Positions 55,483 to 64,000 are shown, numbered from the stretch's first letter. The stretch: DNA of 64,000 bases from Erythrobacter sp. HKB08 (GCF_004114695.1 NZ_CP035310.1:124001-188000), one strand, 5' to 3'. The notes: generated by a model from the sequence alone, not told the origin. Numbers and translations: made by a program.

Positions 55483-55516
55483 TGAACGTCCCCGTTCAAT
55501 TAAACGATACCGTTCA
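55483..55516. promoter_or_regulatory. Tandem TetR-type operators
   Basis: TGAACG-TCCC-CGTTCA (55483-55498) is a perfect 16-bp palindrome. TAAACG-ATAC-CGTTCA (55501-55516), one mismatch from perfect, begins 18 bp later on the same helical side range. A TTGACA box at 55474-55479 with a weak AATTAA at 55498-55503 would form a promoter for the exporter with the first operator inside its spacer. Confidence 0.75.
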
Positions 55517-55577
55517 ATAATGCGGTGAGTCGCTCGTACTTGCAACCCCGCCACCAGCACGAGGTTCCCCAGGGTCG

Positions 55578-56711
55578 ATGATCTGGATTGCCATCCGCAT
55601 GCTGACGGGCGACCGGCAGAAGTTCTACGGGCTGCTGTTCGGCATCGCCTTCTCGACCCTTCTCATCACCCAGCAGCTGACCATTTTCGTCAACCTGCTC
55701 GAGCGCGGGGCGAGCGGGGTCTACAATGTTTCCGAAGCGCAGGTCTGGGTAATGGACCCGGTCAGCCGCACGACCGACGTCGCCTATGCCATGCCCTCGA
55801 CCGCGCTCGACCAGGTGCGCGGCGTCCCCGGTGTCGAATGGGCCGTGCCGCATATTCGCGGACAGGCTACCGTCAGGACCAAGGACGGCGATCTCGAGGG
55901 CGTTGCGATCATCGGCGTCGACGATGCGACGCTGATCGGCCTGCCCAAGAACATGGTCGAAGGCAGCACCGATGTGCTCTCCCAGCCGGACTCCGTCATC
56001 ATCGACGATGTCGGCATGACCCGCATGTTCCCCGGCCAGAGCCCGATCGGCGAAAGGCTGGAGCTGAACGACCAGCGCGCCGTGATCCGCGGAATCGCCG
56101 ATGCGATCCCCAGCTTCACCAGCACCGTCGTGCTCTACACCAAGTACAGCCAAGCGCTGCGCTACGTGCCCGGCACCCGCAACCGCCTCAGCTTCGTGCT
56201 CGTCGGCGTATCGGACGGCTCGACGCCCGCGGAAGTCGCAGAGAGGATCGAGCAGCAGACCGGCCTCAAGGCGCAGACGCGCGACGAATTCGCGAGCGAC
56301 GGGGTGCAGTTCATCGTCGACAACACCGGCATCCCGTTCAACTTCGGCATCACCGTGCTGCTCGGCTTCATCGTCGGCGTGGCGATCGTCGGCCTGACCT
56401 TCAGCCTCTTCATCCGCGACAACATCAAGCAGTTCGGCGCATTGAAGGCGATCGGCGTGACCAATGGCAAGATCGCCCGCATGGTCGCCGCGCAGGCCGC
56501 GATGGTCGGCATCATCGGCTATGCGCTCGGCGTGCTCGGCACGGTCGGTTTCATCTTCATGTTTTCCGGCAACCCGACCTTCAAGGGCTTCTACATCCCC
56601 TGGCAAATCCCGCTCTTCTCGCTCGTGGCGATGGTGCTCATCATCCTCGTTACCGGCTTCATCGCCCTGCGCGGCGTGATGAAGACCGAACCGGCGGCGG
56701 TATTCCGCTGA
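55578..56711 (+). CDS. ABC transporter permease (FtsX/DevC-like)
   Basis: A 377-residue MacB/FtsX-type permease with one N-terminal helix (about 17-38), a periplasmic domain, and three C-terminal helices (about 250-275, 300-325, 345-368; KQFGALKAIGVTNGKIARM is the coupling region). This resembles DevC of cyanobacterial glycolipid exporters. First gene of the exporter set; its TGA overlaps the ATPase ATG by one base. Exported substrate unknown. Confidence 0.9.
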   Translation: MIWIAIRMLTGDRQKFYGLLFGIAFSTLLITQQLTIFVNLLERGASGVYNVSEAQVWVMDPVSRTTDVAYAMPSTALDQVRGVPGVEWAVPHIRGQATVRTKDGDLEGVAIIGVDDATLIGLPKNMVEGSTDVLSQPDSVIIDDVGMTRMFPGQSPIGERLELNDQRAVIRGIADAIPSFTSTVVLYTKYSQALRYVPGTRNRLSFVLVGVSDGSTPAEVAERIEQQTGLKAQTRDEFASDGVQFIVDNTGIPFNFGITVLLGFIVGVAIVGLTFSLFIRDNIKQFGALKAIGVTNGKIARMVAAQAAMVGIIGYALGVLGTVGFIFMFSGNPTFKGFYIPWQIPLFSLVAMVLIILVTGFIALRGVMKTEPAAVFR

Positions 56712-57454
56712 TGGGCACGAAGATGGATACCTCGGCCATCGGCGGCTGCGACCCGACTGCGGCGATTTGCACGCGCGGCGTCACGCGCGATTTCCAGGCC
56801 GGACAGCAGACGATCACCGTGCTTCACGGCATCGACCTCGAGGTGAAGGCGGGCGAGCTGACCTACCTCGTCGGGGAGAGCGGATCGGGCAAGACGACGC
56901 TCATCTCGATCATGTGCGGCATCCTGTGGCCGACGCTGGGTCATGTGCGCGTATTTGGGACCGACATCTACGGATTGTCCGACACTGACCTCGTCAATTT
57001 CCGCCTGCAGAACATCGGCTTCATCTTCCAGCAGTACAATTTGATCCCCGCGATCGATGCCGCCTCCAACGCCGCCGTCCCGCTGATCGCGCAGGGCATG
57101 CACCGGCACGAGGCGCGCGAGCGGGCTGTCGCCATGCTCGACAAGCTCAACATCGCGGACCAGGCGAACAAGCTGCCGAGCCAGCTTTCGGGCGGCCAGC
57201 AGCAGCGCGTCGCCATCGCCCGCGCGCTGGTCCACGAACCGCGCCTCGTGGTGTGCGACGAACCGACCGCCGCGCTCGATGCGAAGTCCGGCCGGCGCGT
57301 GATGGACCTGCTGCGCGAAGTCGCGGTGGCGGAAGACCGCGCCTGCATCATTGTCACCCACGACAACCGCATTTTCGACCTCGCCGACCGTATCCTCGTG
57401 CTCGAGGACGGGCGCATCACCCATGACGGCACCGAGATGCCGGACGATCACTAG
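56711..57454 (+). CDS. ABC transporter ATPase (DevA/LolD-like)
   Basis: A 247-residue ATPase subunit with P-loop GESGSGKT (55-62), Q-loop in FIFQQYNL, signature LSGGQQQ (159-165) and Walker B VVCDEP (180-185), then a His-loop in VTHDNR. It belongs to the MacB/LolD/DevA group that pairs with FtsX-type permeases. ATG 56711 overlaps the permease stop, so the two subunits are coupled. Confidence 0.93.
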   Translation: MGTKMDTSAIGGCDPTAAICTRGVTRDFQAGQQTITVLHGIDLEVKAGELTYLVGESGSGKTTLISIMCGILWPTLGHVRVFGTDIYGLSDTDLVNFRLQNIGFIFQQYNLIPAIDAASNAAVPLIAQGMHRHEARERAVAMLDKLNIADQANKLPSQLSGGQQQRVAIARALVHEPRLVVCDEPTAALDAKSGRRVMDLLREVAVAEDRACIIVTHDNRIFDLADRILVLEDGRITHDGTEMPDDH

Positions 57455-57467
57455 GACCCGACAAGCC

Positions 57468-58454
57468 ATGGCAATCCTCCCCGAAAACCTGAGCTTCAGC
57501 CGCAAGATCCTGCCGGTGATCGCCGTCGTCGGGCTTCTCCTCGCGGTAATTTTCATCTGGCGCGGCCTGCCCGATCGCGAGCTTTCCGAACCGGAGAACG
57601 ACCCGCCGCGCGCGACCGGCGAACTAGCCAATTCCGCCCGCGTGGCCGGATCGGGCGTGGTCGAACCGTCAAGCGAGGTCATCGCCATCGGCACTGCGCT
57701 TTCCGGCCTCGTCACGGACCTGCGCGTTGCGCCGGGCGACCGCGTGACCAAGGGCCAGCCGCTCTTCAACGTCGACGATCGCGCCGCCCGCGCCCGCCTG
57801 CGTGAGGCGGAAGCCGCCATCGGCGAAGCGCGTGCCGCGATTGCCGAGGCGCAGACCGCGCGCAGCACGGCCCAGCAGCAGCTCGCGCTCTACCGCAATG
57901 TCGACGACCCGGCCGCCGTCAGCCGCGCCGAAGTGATCCGCGCCGAGGGCGAGGCCAATGCCGCCGCCCAGCGCCTCCAGCTCGCCCGCTCGCGTCTTGC
58001 TGCAGCCGAGGCCGCTGCCGGTAGTGCGCGGACCGAGCTTGGCCGCCTGACCGTGCGCGCGCCGATTTCGGGCGAGATCCTCGCGGTCAACATCCGCCCG
58101 GGCGAATATGTCTCGACCATGGGCGGCGGCAGTTCGCAGGCCTTCATCGAGATGGGACAGACGCAGCCGCTCTACGTGCGCATCGATATCGACGAATCCG
58201 AAGCGCCGCGCGTGAAGATGGGCGCGCCCGCATTCGTCGCGCCGCGCGGTGCATCCGATCGGCAGGTCGAGGCCAGCTTCGTGCGCGCCGAGCCGCTCGT
58301 CGTGCCCAAGCGATCGCTGACCAACAGCGCGTCCGAACGCGTCGATGTGCGCGTCTTGCAAGTGCTCTACGAGTTGCCCCAAACCGACGGCCTGTTCCGC
58401 GTCGGCCAGCAGGTCGATGCCTTCATTCCCGCCGTCGAAAGCGAGGCCGAGTGA
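57468..58454 (+). CDS. HlyD-family membrane-fusion adaptor
   Basis: A 328-residue periplasmic adaptor with one N-terminal membrane anchor (about 13-33), lipoyl-like halves (VVEPSSEVIAIGTALSG and LTVRAPISGEILAVNIRPGEYV), a coiled-coil hairpin (about 105-190) and a beta-barrel domain. It should link the ABC permease to the outer-membrane factor encoded next. ATG 57468 is chosen as it starts the anchor. Its TGA overlaps the next ATG. Confidence 0.9.
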   Translation: MAILPENLSFSRKILPVIAVVGLLLAVIFIWRGLPDRELSEPENDPPRATGELANSARVAGSGVVEPSSEVIAIGTALSGLVTDLRVAPGDRVTKGQPLFNVDDRAARARLREAEAAIGEARAAIAEAQTARSTAQQQLALYRNVDDPAAVSRAEVIRAEGEANAAAQRLQLARSRLAAAEAAAGSARTELGRLTVRAPISGEILAVNIRPGEYVSTMGGGSSQAFIEMGQTQPLYVRIDIDESEAPRVKMGAPAFVAPRGASDRQVEASFVRAEPLVVPKRSLTNSASERVDVRVLQVLYELPQTDGLFRVGQQVDAFIPAVESEAE

Positions 58455-59887
58455 TGCGCCGCCTGTTCCTGGCTTCTGCGGGGAGCCTGGCGCTTGCGGC
58501 CTGCGTCGCGGGCCCGCCGCCGGAGATCGACACTGCGCCACCAGCATTGCCGCAAAGCTTCGCCTACCTGCCCGCCGATGCGGTCGCATCGCAAGTCGAT
58601 ACGCTGCTGCCGACCGGCGATCCCGCTTTTGCCGACCTGTCTGCCGCCGCGCTCGCCGATGCGCCCACGCTTGCCGAAGCTGCCGCGCGGGTCGAAGCGG
58701 CGCGGGCTGGCGCGGCTGGGGCCGGCGCGCGCCGCCTCCCCAGCGTTGGGGCTGGCGCATCGGTCACCGGGACACGCACCAACCCGGCCCAGTTCGGAAC
58801 CAACCTGCCGCAGGGCATCGCCTTCGATACCGAGCGGGTGAGCTATGGCGCGAACCTGTCCGCTTCGTGGGATCCCGACCTGTTCGGGCGGCTACGGGCA
58901 CAGGAACGCGCGGCCCTCGCCCGCGTCGATGCGGCAAGCGCGGAAGCCGCCGCCGTGCGCCTAGCGCTGCTTTCCGAAATCGCCGCTTCGGTGATCGACT
59001 GGCGCACGCTGGCCGCACGCGAGGATGCGCTTAGGCAGGACCTCGAAGCGGCCGAGCGGCTCGCCCAGCTTGCAGGTTCTCGCGAGCGGGCAGGGATCGC
59101 GCCGGGCTTCGACCGCGTGCGCGCCGAAAGCGCCGCCGAGGCGAGCCGCAGCCGGATCGCTGCGCTGGCAAGCGAGCGTGCACGGATCGTCGGGCGGCTC
59201 ATCACGCTGACGGCTCAACCGGCGTCGCAGGTCCGCGCGAGCCTCGATCAACCCGCACCCGACCCTGCCCAGCCGCCGGCTCCGGCGACGCTCCCCTCGC
59301 AATTGCTCGCCAACCGACCCGACGTGCAGGCCGCTGCCGCGCGCCTCGCGGCGAGCGATGCCGATCTCTATGCAGCAGCCGCGCGGCGCTTCCCGCAATT
59401 CGACCTGTCGGCGACGCTCGGGTTGCTCGCCTTCGACCTCGGCGACCTGTTCGACAGCGATTCGATAGTCGGCTCGCTCACGGCAGGGCTGCTCGCTCCG
59501 ATCCTCGACTTCGGCCGGATCGAGGCGGAAATTGATGGGGCTGCGGCCAACAAGCGTGGGGCGTTCCAAGGCTATCGCGGGGCGGTGTTCACCGCGCTCG
59601 GCGATGCGGAGGCGGGCTACGGGCTCGTCGTTGCAGCCGACAATGAACTTGCCGCCGCACAGCGCGAATTCGCATCGGCAGAGCGGGCCGCGAGCCTCGC
59701 CGACACGCGTTATCGCGCCGGCCTGTCCGACTTCCTCACCGTGCTCGAAGCGCGCCGCGCCGCCGATGCGAGCGGCGAGCGGGCAGCGGCCGCGCGTGGC
59801 CGTGCAGAGCGGGCGCGCGTGCTCTTGTGGCAGGCCTTGGGCGGCGGCGAGCTCGCTCAGCCGACGACGCGTTCGACCAGCCAGTAA
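58454..59887 (+). CDS. NodT-family outer-membrane factor lipoprotein
   Basis: A 477-residue TolC-like channel with a lipoprotein signal (LALAAC, Cys17) and the two OEP repeats of long helices (about 65-245 and 275-460; LPSQLLANRPDVQAAAARL and SLADTRYRAGLSDFLTVLEARR are typical). It completes a tripartite exporter with the permease, ATPase and adaptor. GTG 58451 one codon earlier is possible. Its end overlaps the convergent HupE gene by 31 bp. Confidence 0.9.
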   Translation: MRRLFLASAGSLALAACVAGPPPEIDTAPPALPQSFAYLPADAVASQVDTLLPTGDPAFADLSAAALADAPTLAEAAARVEAARAGAAGAGARRLPSVGAGASVTGTRTNPAQFGTNLPQGIAFDTERVSYGANLSASWDPDLFGRLRAQERAALARVDAASAEAAAVRLALLSEIAASVIDWRTLAAREDALRQDLEAAERLAQLAGSRERAGIAPGFDRVRAESAAEASRSRIAALASERARIVGRLITLTAQPASQVRASLDQPAPDPAQPPAPATLPSQLLANRPDVQAAAARLAASDADLYAAAARRFPQFDLSATLGLLAFDLGDLFDSDSIVGSLTAGLLAPILDFGRIEAEIDGAAANKRGAFQGYRGAVFTALGDAEAGYGLVVAADNELAAAQREFASAERAASLADTRYRAGLSDFLTVLEARRAADASGERAAAARGRAERARVLLWQALGGGELAQPTTRSTSQ

Positions 59888-60834
59888 GCGCCGGTGATCC
59901 CGATGCCGTAGCTCGCGACCCGGACCGCCGGGGCGAGCGCTCCATGCGCGATGCGGCGAACGGCTTCGAGAAGCAGCAGGACCAGCGCGACCACTAGGAG
60001 CTGCCCCGCCTCGACCCCGATATTGAAGGCGAGCAGCGCGGCGACGACCTCACCCTCGGGCAAGCCGATCTCGTTCAGCGCGCCCGCGAAACCGAAGCCA
60101 TGGACGAGGCCGAACAGGAAGGCGACGACCCACGGCAGGCGCTGCGTCATTCCCTCCTCGCCGCGCTGGGCGCGCAGCACCTCCCACGCGAGGAACACGA
60201 TGGAGAGTGCAATGATCGCCTCCACGGGCCGTGCGGGCAGCCCGACCAGCCCGAGCGAGGCGCCCGCCAAGGTGATCGAATGCGCCACGGTGAAGGCCGT
60301 CGCTGCGGCGACCACGCGCTTCCACCCGCGCACCAGCAGGACCAGCGCGATCACGAAGAGCAAATGGTCCCACCCGGCGAGGATGTGCTCGACGCCGAGG
60401 ACGAAATAGGTCCGCCAGACATTGCCAGCGGGTGCTTCGACTTCGAGCACGGCGCTCGGCTGCGCGGCCGTGAGGCGCAGCGTGCGAATCTCGCTTTTCA
60501 GCGGCGCGATGCGCACCAGCATGTCCGCCTGGCCGAGCATTCCCGCCATGCCGATCGCCTGCCCTTCGATCGGCGCGGTGCAAGTGACTTCCGCGCTCCC
60601 GACAAGCGCGCCGACCCCCGCACCGACGGTCGGATCGCCCGCGAACTGGCAGACCTCGGGCAGGACGGGCAGCGGCGGCTCGCCGACCGGGGGCTGGTTG
60701 AGCGGCTGCTTCCACGCGAGGCGCCATTCACCCGGCGCGGTTTCGGTCCATTCCATGTAACCGGGCCGCAGATCGTCGGCCACGAGCGGTGTCGCAGCAA
60801 CCAACGCGATCAGCAGGGCGACGAGCCATTTCAC
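59857..60834 (-). CDS. HupE/UreJ-like membrane protein with periplasmic domain
   Basis: A 325-residue protein with a signal peptide (about 1-19), a periplasmic domain (about 20-135) and a HupE/UreJ-type membrane part of about six helices. It contains HILAGWDH (an H-x5-DH motif like the nickel motif of HupE) and VAFLFGLVHGFGFA. HupE proteins carry nickel or cobalt ions. No urease or hydrogenase genes are present, so the substrate is open. GTG 60834 overlaps the stop of the PpiC gene as GTGA. Confidence 0.85.
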   Translation of the reverse strand: MKWLVALLIALVAATPLVADDLRPGYMEWTETAPGEWRLAWKQPLNQPPVGEPPLPVLPEVCQFAGDPTVGAGVGALVGSAEVTCTAPIEGQAIGMAGMLGQADMLVRIAPLKSEIRTLRLTAAQPSAVLEVEAPAGNVWRTYFVLGVEHILAGWDHLLFVIALVLLVRGWKRVVAAATAFTVAHSITLAGASLGLVGLPARPVEAIIALSIVFLAWEVLRAQRGEEGMTQRLPWVVAFLFGLVHGFGFAGALNEIGLPEGEVVAALLAFNIGVEAGQLLVVALVLLLLEAVRRIAHGALAPAVRVASYGIGITGAYWLVERVVG

Positions 60835-61622
60835 CGCTCGATCTCGACCTCGTATGCTTCGCGCAGGATGCGGTATCCCTCCTCGCGCCGGGCCTTCGCG
60901 GTATCGGCCTGCCAGTCGGCAAGGACGCGATCGCGAATTTGATCGAGCGGCGGGACTTCGCCCACTTGCCGTCCCGTGAGTTTCACCAGGTGCCAGCCGA
61001 AGCCGGAGGCGACCGGCCCCTGCCAGTCCTCGCCCGGCTCCATCGCTTCGAGCGAGCGGGTGAATGCCTCGCCGAAATGGCCGGCTACACGGCCGCGTTC
61101 CTGCATGACGAGCGAGGCTGGGAGCGAGATCGCCTCACCCTTACTCACCCCCGAAGCGAGAGCCGCCTCGGCCTGCGACCGTTCGGCGAAGTAGCGCTGC
61201 TCGAAACTGAAGCGCGCGTCCTCGGCGAAACGCGCGGCATGCGTATCGAGCCAGTCCTGCAGCACTTCGTCAGACGGCTGCGCGGTCTCGGCGGCGCTGT
61301 TGGCGAGATAGTCCATCTTGGTCGCCATCCGCTTGCGCACCACGGCATCGTCGCGGTCGAGCCCCAGTCGCAGCGCTTCGCGGTAGAGAACCTCCTCGCG
61401 CACGAATTGCTCGGTCAGCGCGTCGAGCTCCGCATCGGTCGGCGCGCGGCTCATCGTCTGTTCCCATTGGAGGGCGAGGCGTGCGCGGTCCTCTTTCGTG
61501 ACGGTGATCGTGCGGCTCGCGGGATCGGCCTCTTCCCCGATCCACGCGAACAGGAGGAACAGCGCCGCACCGGCGGCGAGGAAATGGACCAGCGGTTCGC
61601 GCGTCCAGTTCGGCAGCGTCAT
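60831..61622 (-). CDS. Membrane-anchored parvulin-type peptidyl-prolyl isomerase
   Basis: A 263-residue protein with one N-terminal membrane anchor (about 13-30) and a PpiC/SurA-like foldase domain (about 110-235; GHFGEAFTRSLEAMEPGEDWQGPVASGFGWHLVKL split). The catalytic rotamase part is in the periplasm. ATG 61622 overlaps the DUF3604 stop as ATGA, so it is translated with that gene and may fold it or HupE. Confidence 0.85.
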   Translation of the reverse strand: MTLPNWTREPLVHFLAAGAALFLLFAWIGEEADPASRTITVTKEDRARLALQWEQTMSRAPTDAELDALTEQFVREEVLYREALRLGLDRDDAVVRKRMATKMDYLANSAAETAQPSDEVLQDWLDTHAARFAEDARFSFEQRYFAERSQAEAALASGVSKGEAISLPASLVMQERGRVAGHFGEAFTRSLEAMEPGEDWQGPVASGFGWHLVKLTGRQVGEVPPLDQIRDRVLADWQADTAKARREEGYRILREAYEVEIER

Positions 61623-63595
61623 CCGCGCCAGGGTGCGCGCCACACGCGCCGCGCTGCAGTCTGCGGTTCTGCCGGAGCCTCGCTTGTCGCCGGGCCGAGC
61701 CAGATGGGCGAGGTATAGGCACGTTCCTGCGCGACCGCGTCGGCCAGCGCATCCTCGCTCAGCTCGAAACCGAATTTCACCGCATCGAACAGCGGCCAGC
61801 GCGGTGTCGGGATCTCGAGCACGCGCACGTAGTAGAACGCCCGCTCGCCCTCGCGGTAGTCGGGATCGGTCCAGACGGCCGACAGCTCGGGCGCGCCGAT
61901 GGTGTTGGTGTAGGTCGCATTGCTCCGGTCGACCGTGTCGCCGACCGCCGGGACCTTGCCCGCCACGCGGCGACGTTCGTCCATGTCGGACCAGACGACA
62001 TCGTAGACCCGCTCCTGCGCATTGCCGCTCGCATCGGTCCAGCCCTTGACGATCTGAACCCGGTCGAGATGCGCGCCGTCGGGGTCTTTCAGGGCGGAGA
62101 CGATGAAGGTCGGTGCCTCGCCCCGGTCGTCCAGCTCGCCGCCCATGGGCACGCCCGTCTCGTAGGCCGTCCTGACCCACTCGCCGCCGAGAGATTCTTC
62201 GTCCCAGCCGAAGCCGCCGAAGAAACGCACCACCATGCGCGGGCCGGTGGTCGCGTAGACTTCGCGCCGCATCATCGCATCGAAGATCGCGGCGCGCGTA
62301 TTCGCCCGCGCCCACACCGCCGCATAGCCCCCGGCGAGGTAGTGCCAGCCATAACGCCCGTCTCGCGTGCCGAGGTTCTGCGCTTCATTGGCGCGGCCTT
62401 CCGTCGGCTCGTTACCGGTGTGCTTGCCGAAGAAATTGTCCTCGTCGCCGGTCGCCAGCGAAGTGTGGCTGTCGGTCGAGCCGATCATGCCGAACTTGTA
62501 GGGGTTCGCGCCCAGCTGCTGTTCGAGCGACAGGCCGCGCTTCAGCGCCTCGCGGACATATTCGCCGCCCAGCATGCTGTTGTCCTTGCGCGCGGTGAGC
62601 GGCAGGTTGCCCAATTCCCAGCCGACATTGCCGAAATTGGCGAACTCGTCGTTCGGCGAAAGAAAGGGGTGCGCTTCGCTGTCGCCCTTGATCTGCGTCA
62701 CCTCGACCACCGGCTCGCGCTGGGCGCGCTTGCGGGCATAATCGGCGCTCATCGGACCGCCGTCGCTCATGGTGAGCTCGAACATCAGGCCGTTCGAGAG
62801 GTTCGAATTGTGCGGGATGGCAAGCACATTGCCGCCGGTCTTCGCCTCGTATCCGTCCATGTAGTCCCACAGCCCTTCCGGCGTGGTCGACAGGCCCGGA
62901 TAGGGCAGCACCTGGCTGGTGCGGTCATAGCCGTCGCGGAACATGACCACGCGGTGCAGATTGTTGCCGTCGGGCATCAGCGTGTATTCGAAGCCCGCAA
63001 ACGGCGTGAACTTGCCCGGCTCGTAATATTTGTCGATCGTCGCGAGGTGCGTCGTCCAGATGTCGCGCGTTGTCTCGGCGCTGCGTTCCGGATCGCGCAG
63101 GGCTGCGGGCAAAGTGCCGTCGGATGCCGCGGTGATAAGCTCGGCGATTGCGCGCTGCGACTGCTCGGGCGATTCATGCATCATGTCGTGCCAGCGCAGC
63201 AGCGTCGGGTCCTGGATCGCGACGCGCGGGGCATCGTAGAGGCGGCGGGTCGCGCCGAGGCCGTCGGAGTGGTCGGCGATGACGAGGAAGTCGAGCGGCC
63301 GGCTCAATTGCGCCTCGATCCCGGTCGTGGAAGTGACCTTGTCGCCGCGGGCGAACTTGAGCGCCTCTGCCGGGCCGAGCCGCGTGCCGAAGCCGAAGGC
63401 ATCGACCGAATTGTCGGTGTGGAGATGGGTATCGCCCCAGAAGACCTGCTCGGGATATTCCGTTAGCTCGATCGCGGCTTCGGCATCGGCCAGTTCGCGC
63501 GCCGTCGCTTCCGGATCGTCACGCGTCAGCCAGTAGACGATGCCGCCGGCCAGCAGGATCGCAAGGACCGCGATCGCCCATTTCTTGAGCTTCAT
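61619..63595 (-). CDS. DUF3604 protein (exported PHP-like metal-dependent hydrolase)
   Basis: A 658-residue protein with one N-terminal hydrophobic segment (about 6-23; signal or anchor) and a DUF3604 domain over the rest. It begins with VFWGDTHLHTDNSVDA, whose HxH pair resembles the PHP phosphoesterase metal site, followed by VIADHSDGLGATR and later GSTDSHTSLA. The enzymatic activity is unknown; a phosphoesterase-like role is inference. First gene of the DUF3604-PpiC-HupE operon, all coupled by 4-base overlaps. Confidence 0.88.
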   Translation of the reverse strand: MKLKKWAIAVLAILLAGGIVYWLTRDDPEATARELADAEAAIELTEYPEQVFWGDTHLHTDNSVDAFGFGTRLGPAEALKFARGDKVTSTTGIEAQLSRPLDFLVIADHSDGLGATRRLYDAPRVAIQDPTLLRWHDMMHESPEQSQRAIAELITAASDGTLPAALRDPERSAETTRDIWTTHLATIDKYYEPGKFTPFAGFEYTLMPDGNNLHRVVMFRDGYDRTSQVLPYPGLSTTPEGLWDYMDGYEAKTGGNVLAIPHNSNLSNGLMFELTMSDGGPMSADYARKRAQREPVVEVTQIKGDSEAHPFLSPNDEFANFGNVGWELGNLPLTARKDNSMLGGEYVREALKRGLSLEQQLGANPYKFGMIGSTDSHTSLATGDEDNFFGKHTGNEPTEGRANEAQNLGTRDGRYGWHYLAGGYAAVWARANTRAAIFDAMMRREVYATTGPRMVVRFFGGFGWDEESLGGEWVRTAYETGVPMGGELDDRGEAPTFIVSALKDPDGAHLDRVQIVKGWTDASGNAQERVYDVVWSDMDERRRVAGKVPAVGDTVDRSNATYTNTIGAPELSAVWTDPDYREGERAFYYVRVLEIPTPRWPLFDAVKFGFELSEDALADAVAQERAYTSPIWLGPATSEAPAEPQTAARRVWRAPWRG

Positions 63596-63692
63596 GAAAA
63601 AGCCCCTCCCTATCTCCCGCGTCCCTGCCGCGCAGTTTGCCTGCGTCGACGGGGCGAAGATGACAGAAGGTGCGCGCCAGTCAAGCGAGGTG

Positions 63693-64000
63693 CTAGCCGC
63701 CTCCGCCGCCGGAAAGGACGGTCGTGAAGACGAGGTAGATCGAGCCGATGCTGAGTGCGCCTGCGATCAGCGTCAGCAGGCCGTCGCGCATCAGGAGGGC
63801 AAGCCCGAAGGCGGCGATCGCCATCATCGGTGCAGAGCTGGCGAAGGGGACCACTTCGAGCGGCGGGACCATGGCGCACAGGGCAATGATGATCAGCGCC
63901 TGCGCCCGAACCGGCCAGCCGTGAGTGAGCGATTGCAGGCGCTTGTGGAACAGCGAGTCGATCTTTTCCGCCGTGCCCTCCAGCCGTTCGGCGAAGGCGC
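63693..64000 (-). CDS. ExoD-like exopolysaccharide synthesis protein (C-terminal part)
   Basis: The 3' end of a gene whose 5' part is outside the window. About 100 residues are visible: an ERLEGTAEKIDSLFHKRL segment, then hydrophobic helices with ALCAMVPPLEVVPFASSAP and FGLALLMRDGLLTLIAG, and a glycine-rich end. This matches the ExoD family, small membrane proteins linked to exopolysaccharide production. It is followed by the 97-bp promoter gap of the DUF3604 operon. Confidence 0.8.
   Translation of the reverse strand, partial: AFAERLEGTAEKIDSLFHKRLQSLTHGWPVRAQALIIIALCAMVPPLEVVPFASSAPMMAIAAFGLALLMRDGLLTLIAGALSIGSIYLVFTTVLSGGGGG

Noticed and set aside
59857-60834. Part of a urease or hydrogenase cluster because of HupE/UreJ similarity
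   Set aside because: No urease or hydrogenase structural or maturation gene lies in the surrounding 10 kb.

Overview
The window is GC-rich (roughly 60-65 % by eye), tightly packed chromosomal DNA from an alphaproteobacterium. The best guess is Sphingomonadales, family Erythrobacteraceae (Erythrobacter/Qipengyuania-like). This rests on gene neighbourhoods and protein style: rpsT next to dnaA, a mltA/Tim44-like/Smr block beside secB, rpmH-rnpA-yidD-yidC-yihA, a CC_3452-type exported protein, an UPF0262 protein, and GANTC sites clustered before dnaA. It is inference, not a database match. I see no tRNA, rRNA, CRISPR array, insertion sequence, prophage or attachment site. Many starts are GTG or TTG and neighbouring genes often overlap by 1-4 bases, so translational coupling is common.

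Layout. 0.1-5 kb: aroC, a serine hydrolase, and the peroxide-defence pair ahpC/ahpF with a strong hairpin between them. 5-8.4 kb: smr, mltA and a Tim44-like gene on the minus strand, divergent from secB. 8.4-13 kb: murJ, trpS, a DUF4136 lipoprotein and a TonB-C protein. 12.9-18.3 kb: coaBC-dut-small membrane protein, a DUF4345 protein, ubiE-ubiB. 18.3-22.8 kb: mutM, rpsT, dnaA (regulatory-looking 425-bp leader), a ThiF/MoeB-type E1 enzyme and a small membrane protein. 22.8-26.8 kb: sirtuin, then dapB-potassium channel-HExxH protein-nth-META lipoprotein. 26.8-31.9 kb: dicarboxylate symporter, dapE, cupin, LysE exporter, S1/P1 nuclease, GST. 31.9-35.3 kb: yihA-yidC-yidD-rnpA-rpmH (membrane insertion and tRNA processing).

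35.4-43.4 kb: a secreted ClpP/crotonase-like protein, an FG-GAP/UnbV protein, comM, yaaA, an HxlR regulator with an overlapping small gene, a CC_3452 protein, a HAD hydrolase and rpmJ. 43.5-54.8 kb: galE, a second DUF4136 lipoprotein coupled to an M14 carboxypeptidase, cdd, a GH25 lysozyme, an UPF0262 gene, dnaB, a phospholipase-D/cardiolipin-synthase-like enzyme, rpoZ, a DUF3667 protein and ftsH. 54.8-59.9 kb: a TetR repressor divergent from a complete four-gene tripartite exporter (FtsX/DevC permease, ATPase, HlyD adaptor, NodT-type outer-membrane factor). 59.9-63.6 kb: a coupled operon DUF3604-PpiC-HupE. The window ends inside an ExoD-like gene.

Most of the window is housekeeping. The parts most worth a second look are the TetR-controlled exporter with two tandem 16-bp operators, the DUF3604/PpiC/HupE operon (exported PHP-like hydrolase, anchored foldase, metal-permease-like protein), the unassigned HEGGH protein inside the dapB-nth operon, a CoaBC with a long acidic linker, a DnaA with an altered P-loop, and the GANTC cluster before dnaA.
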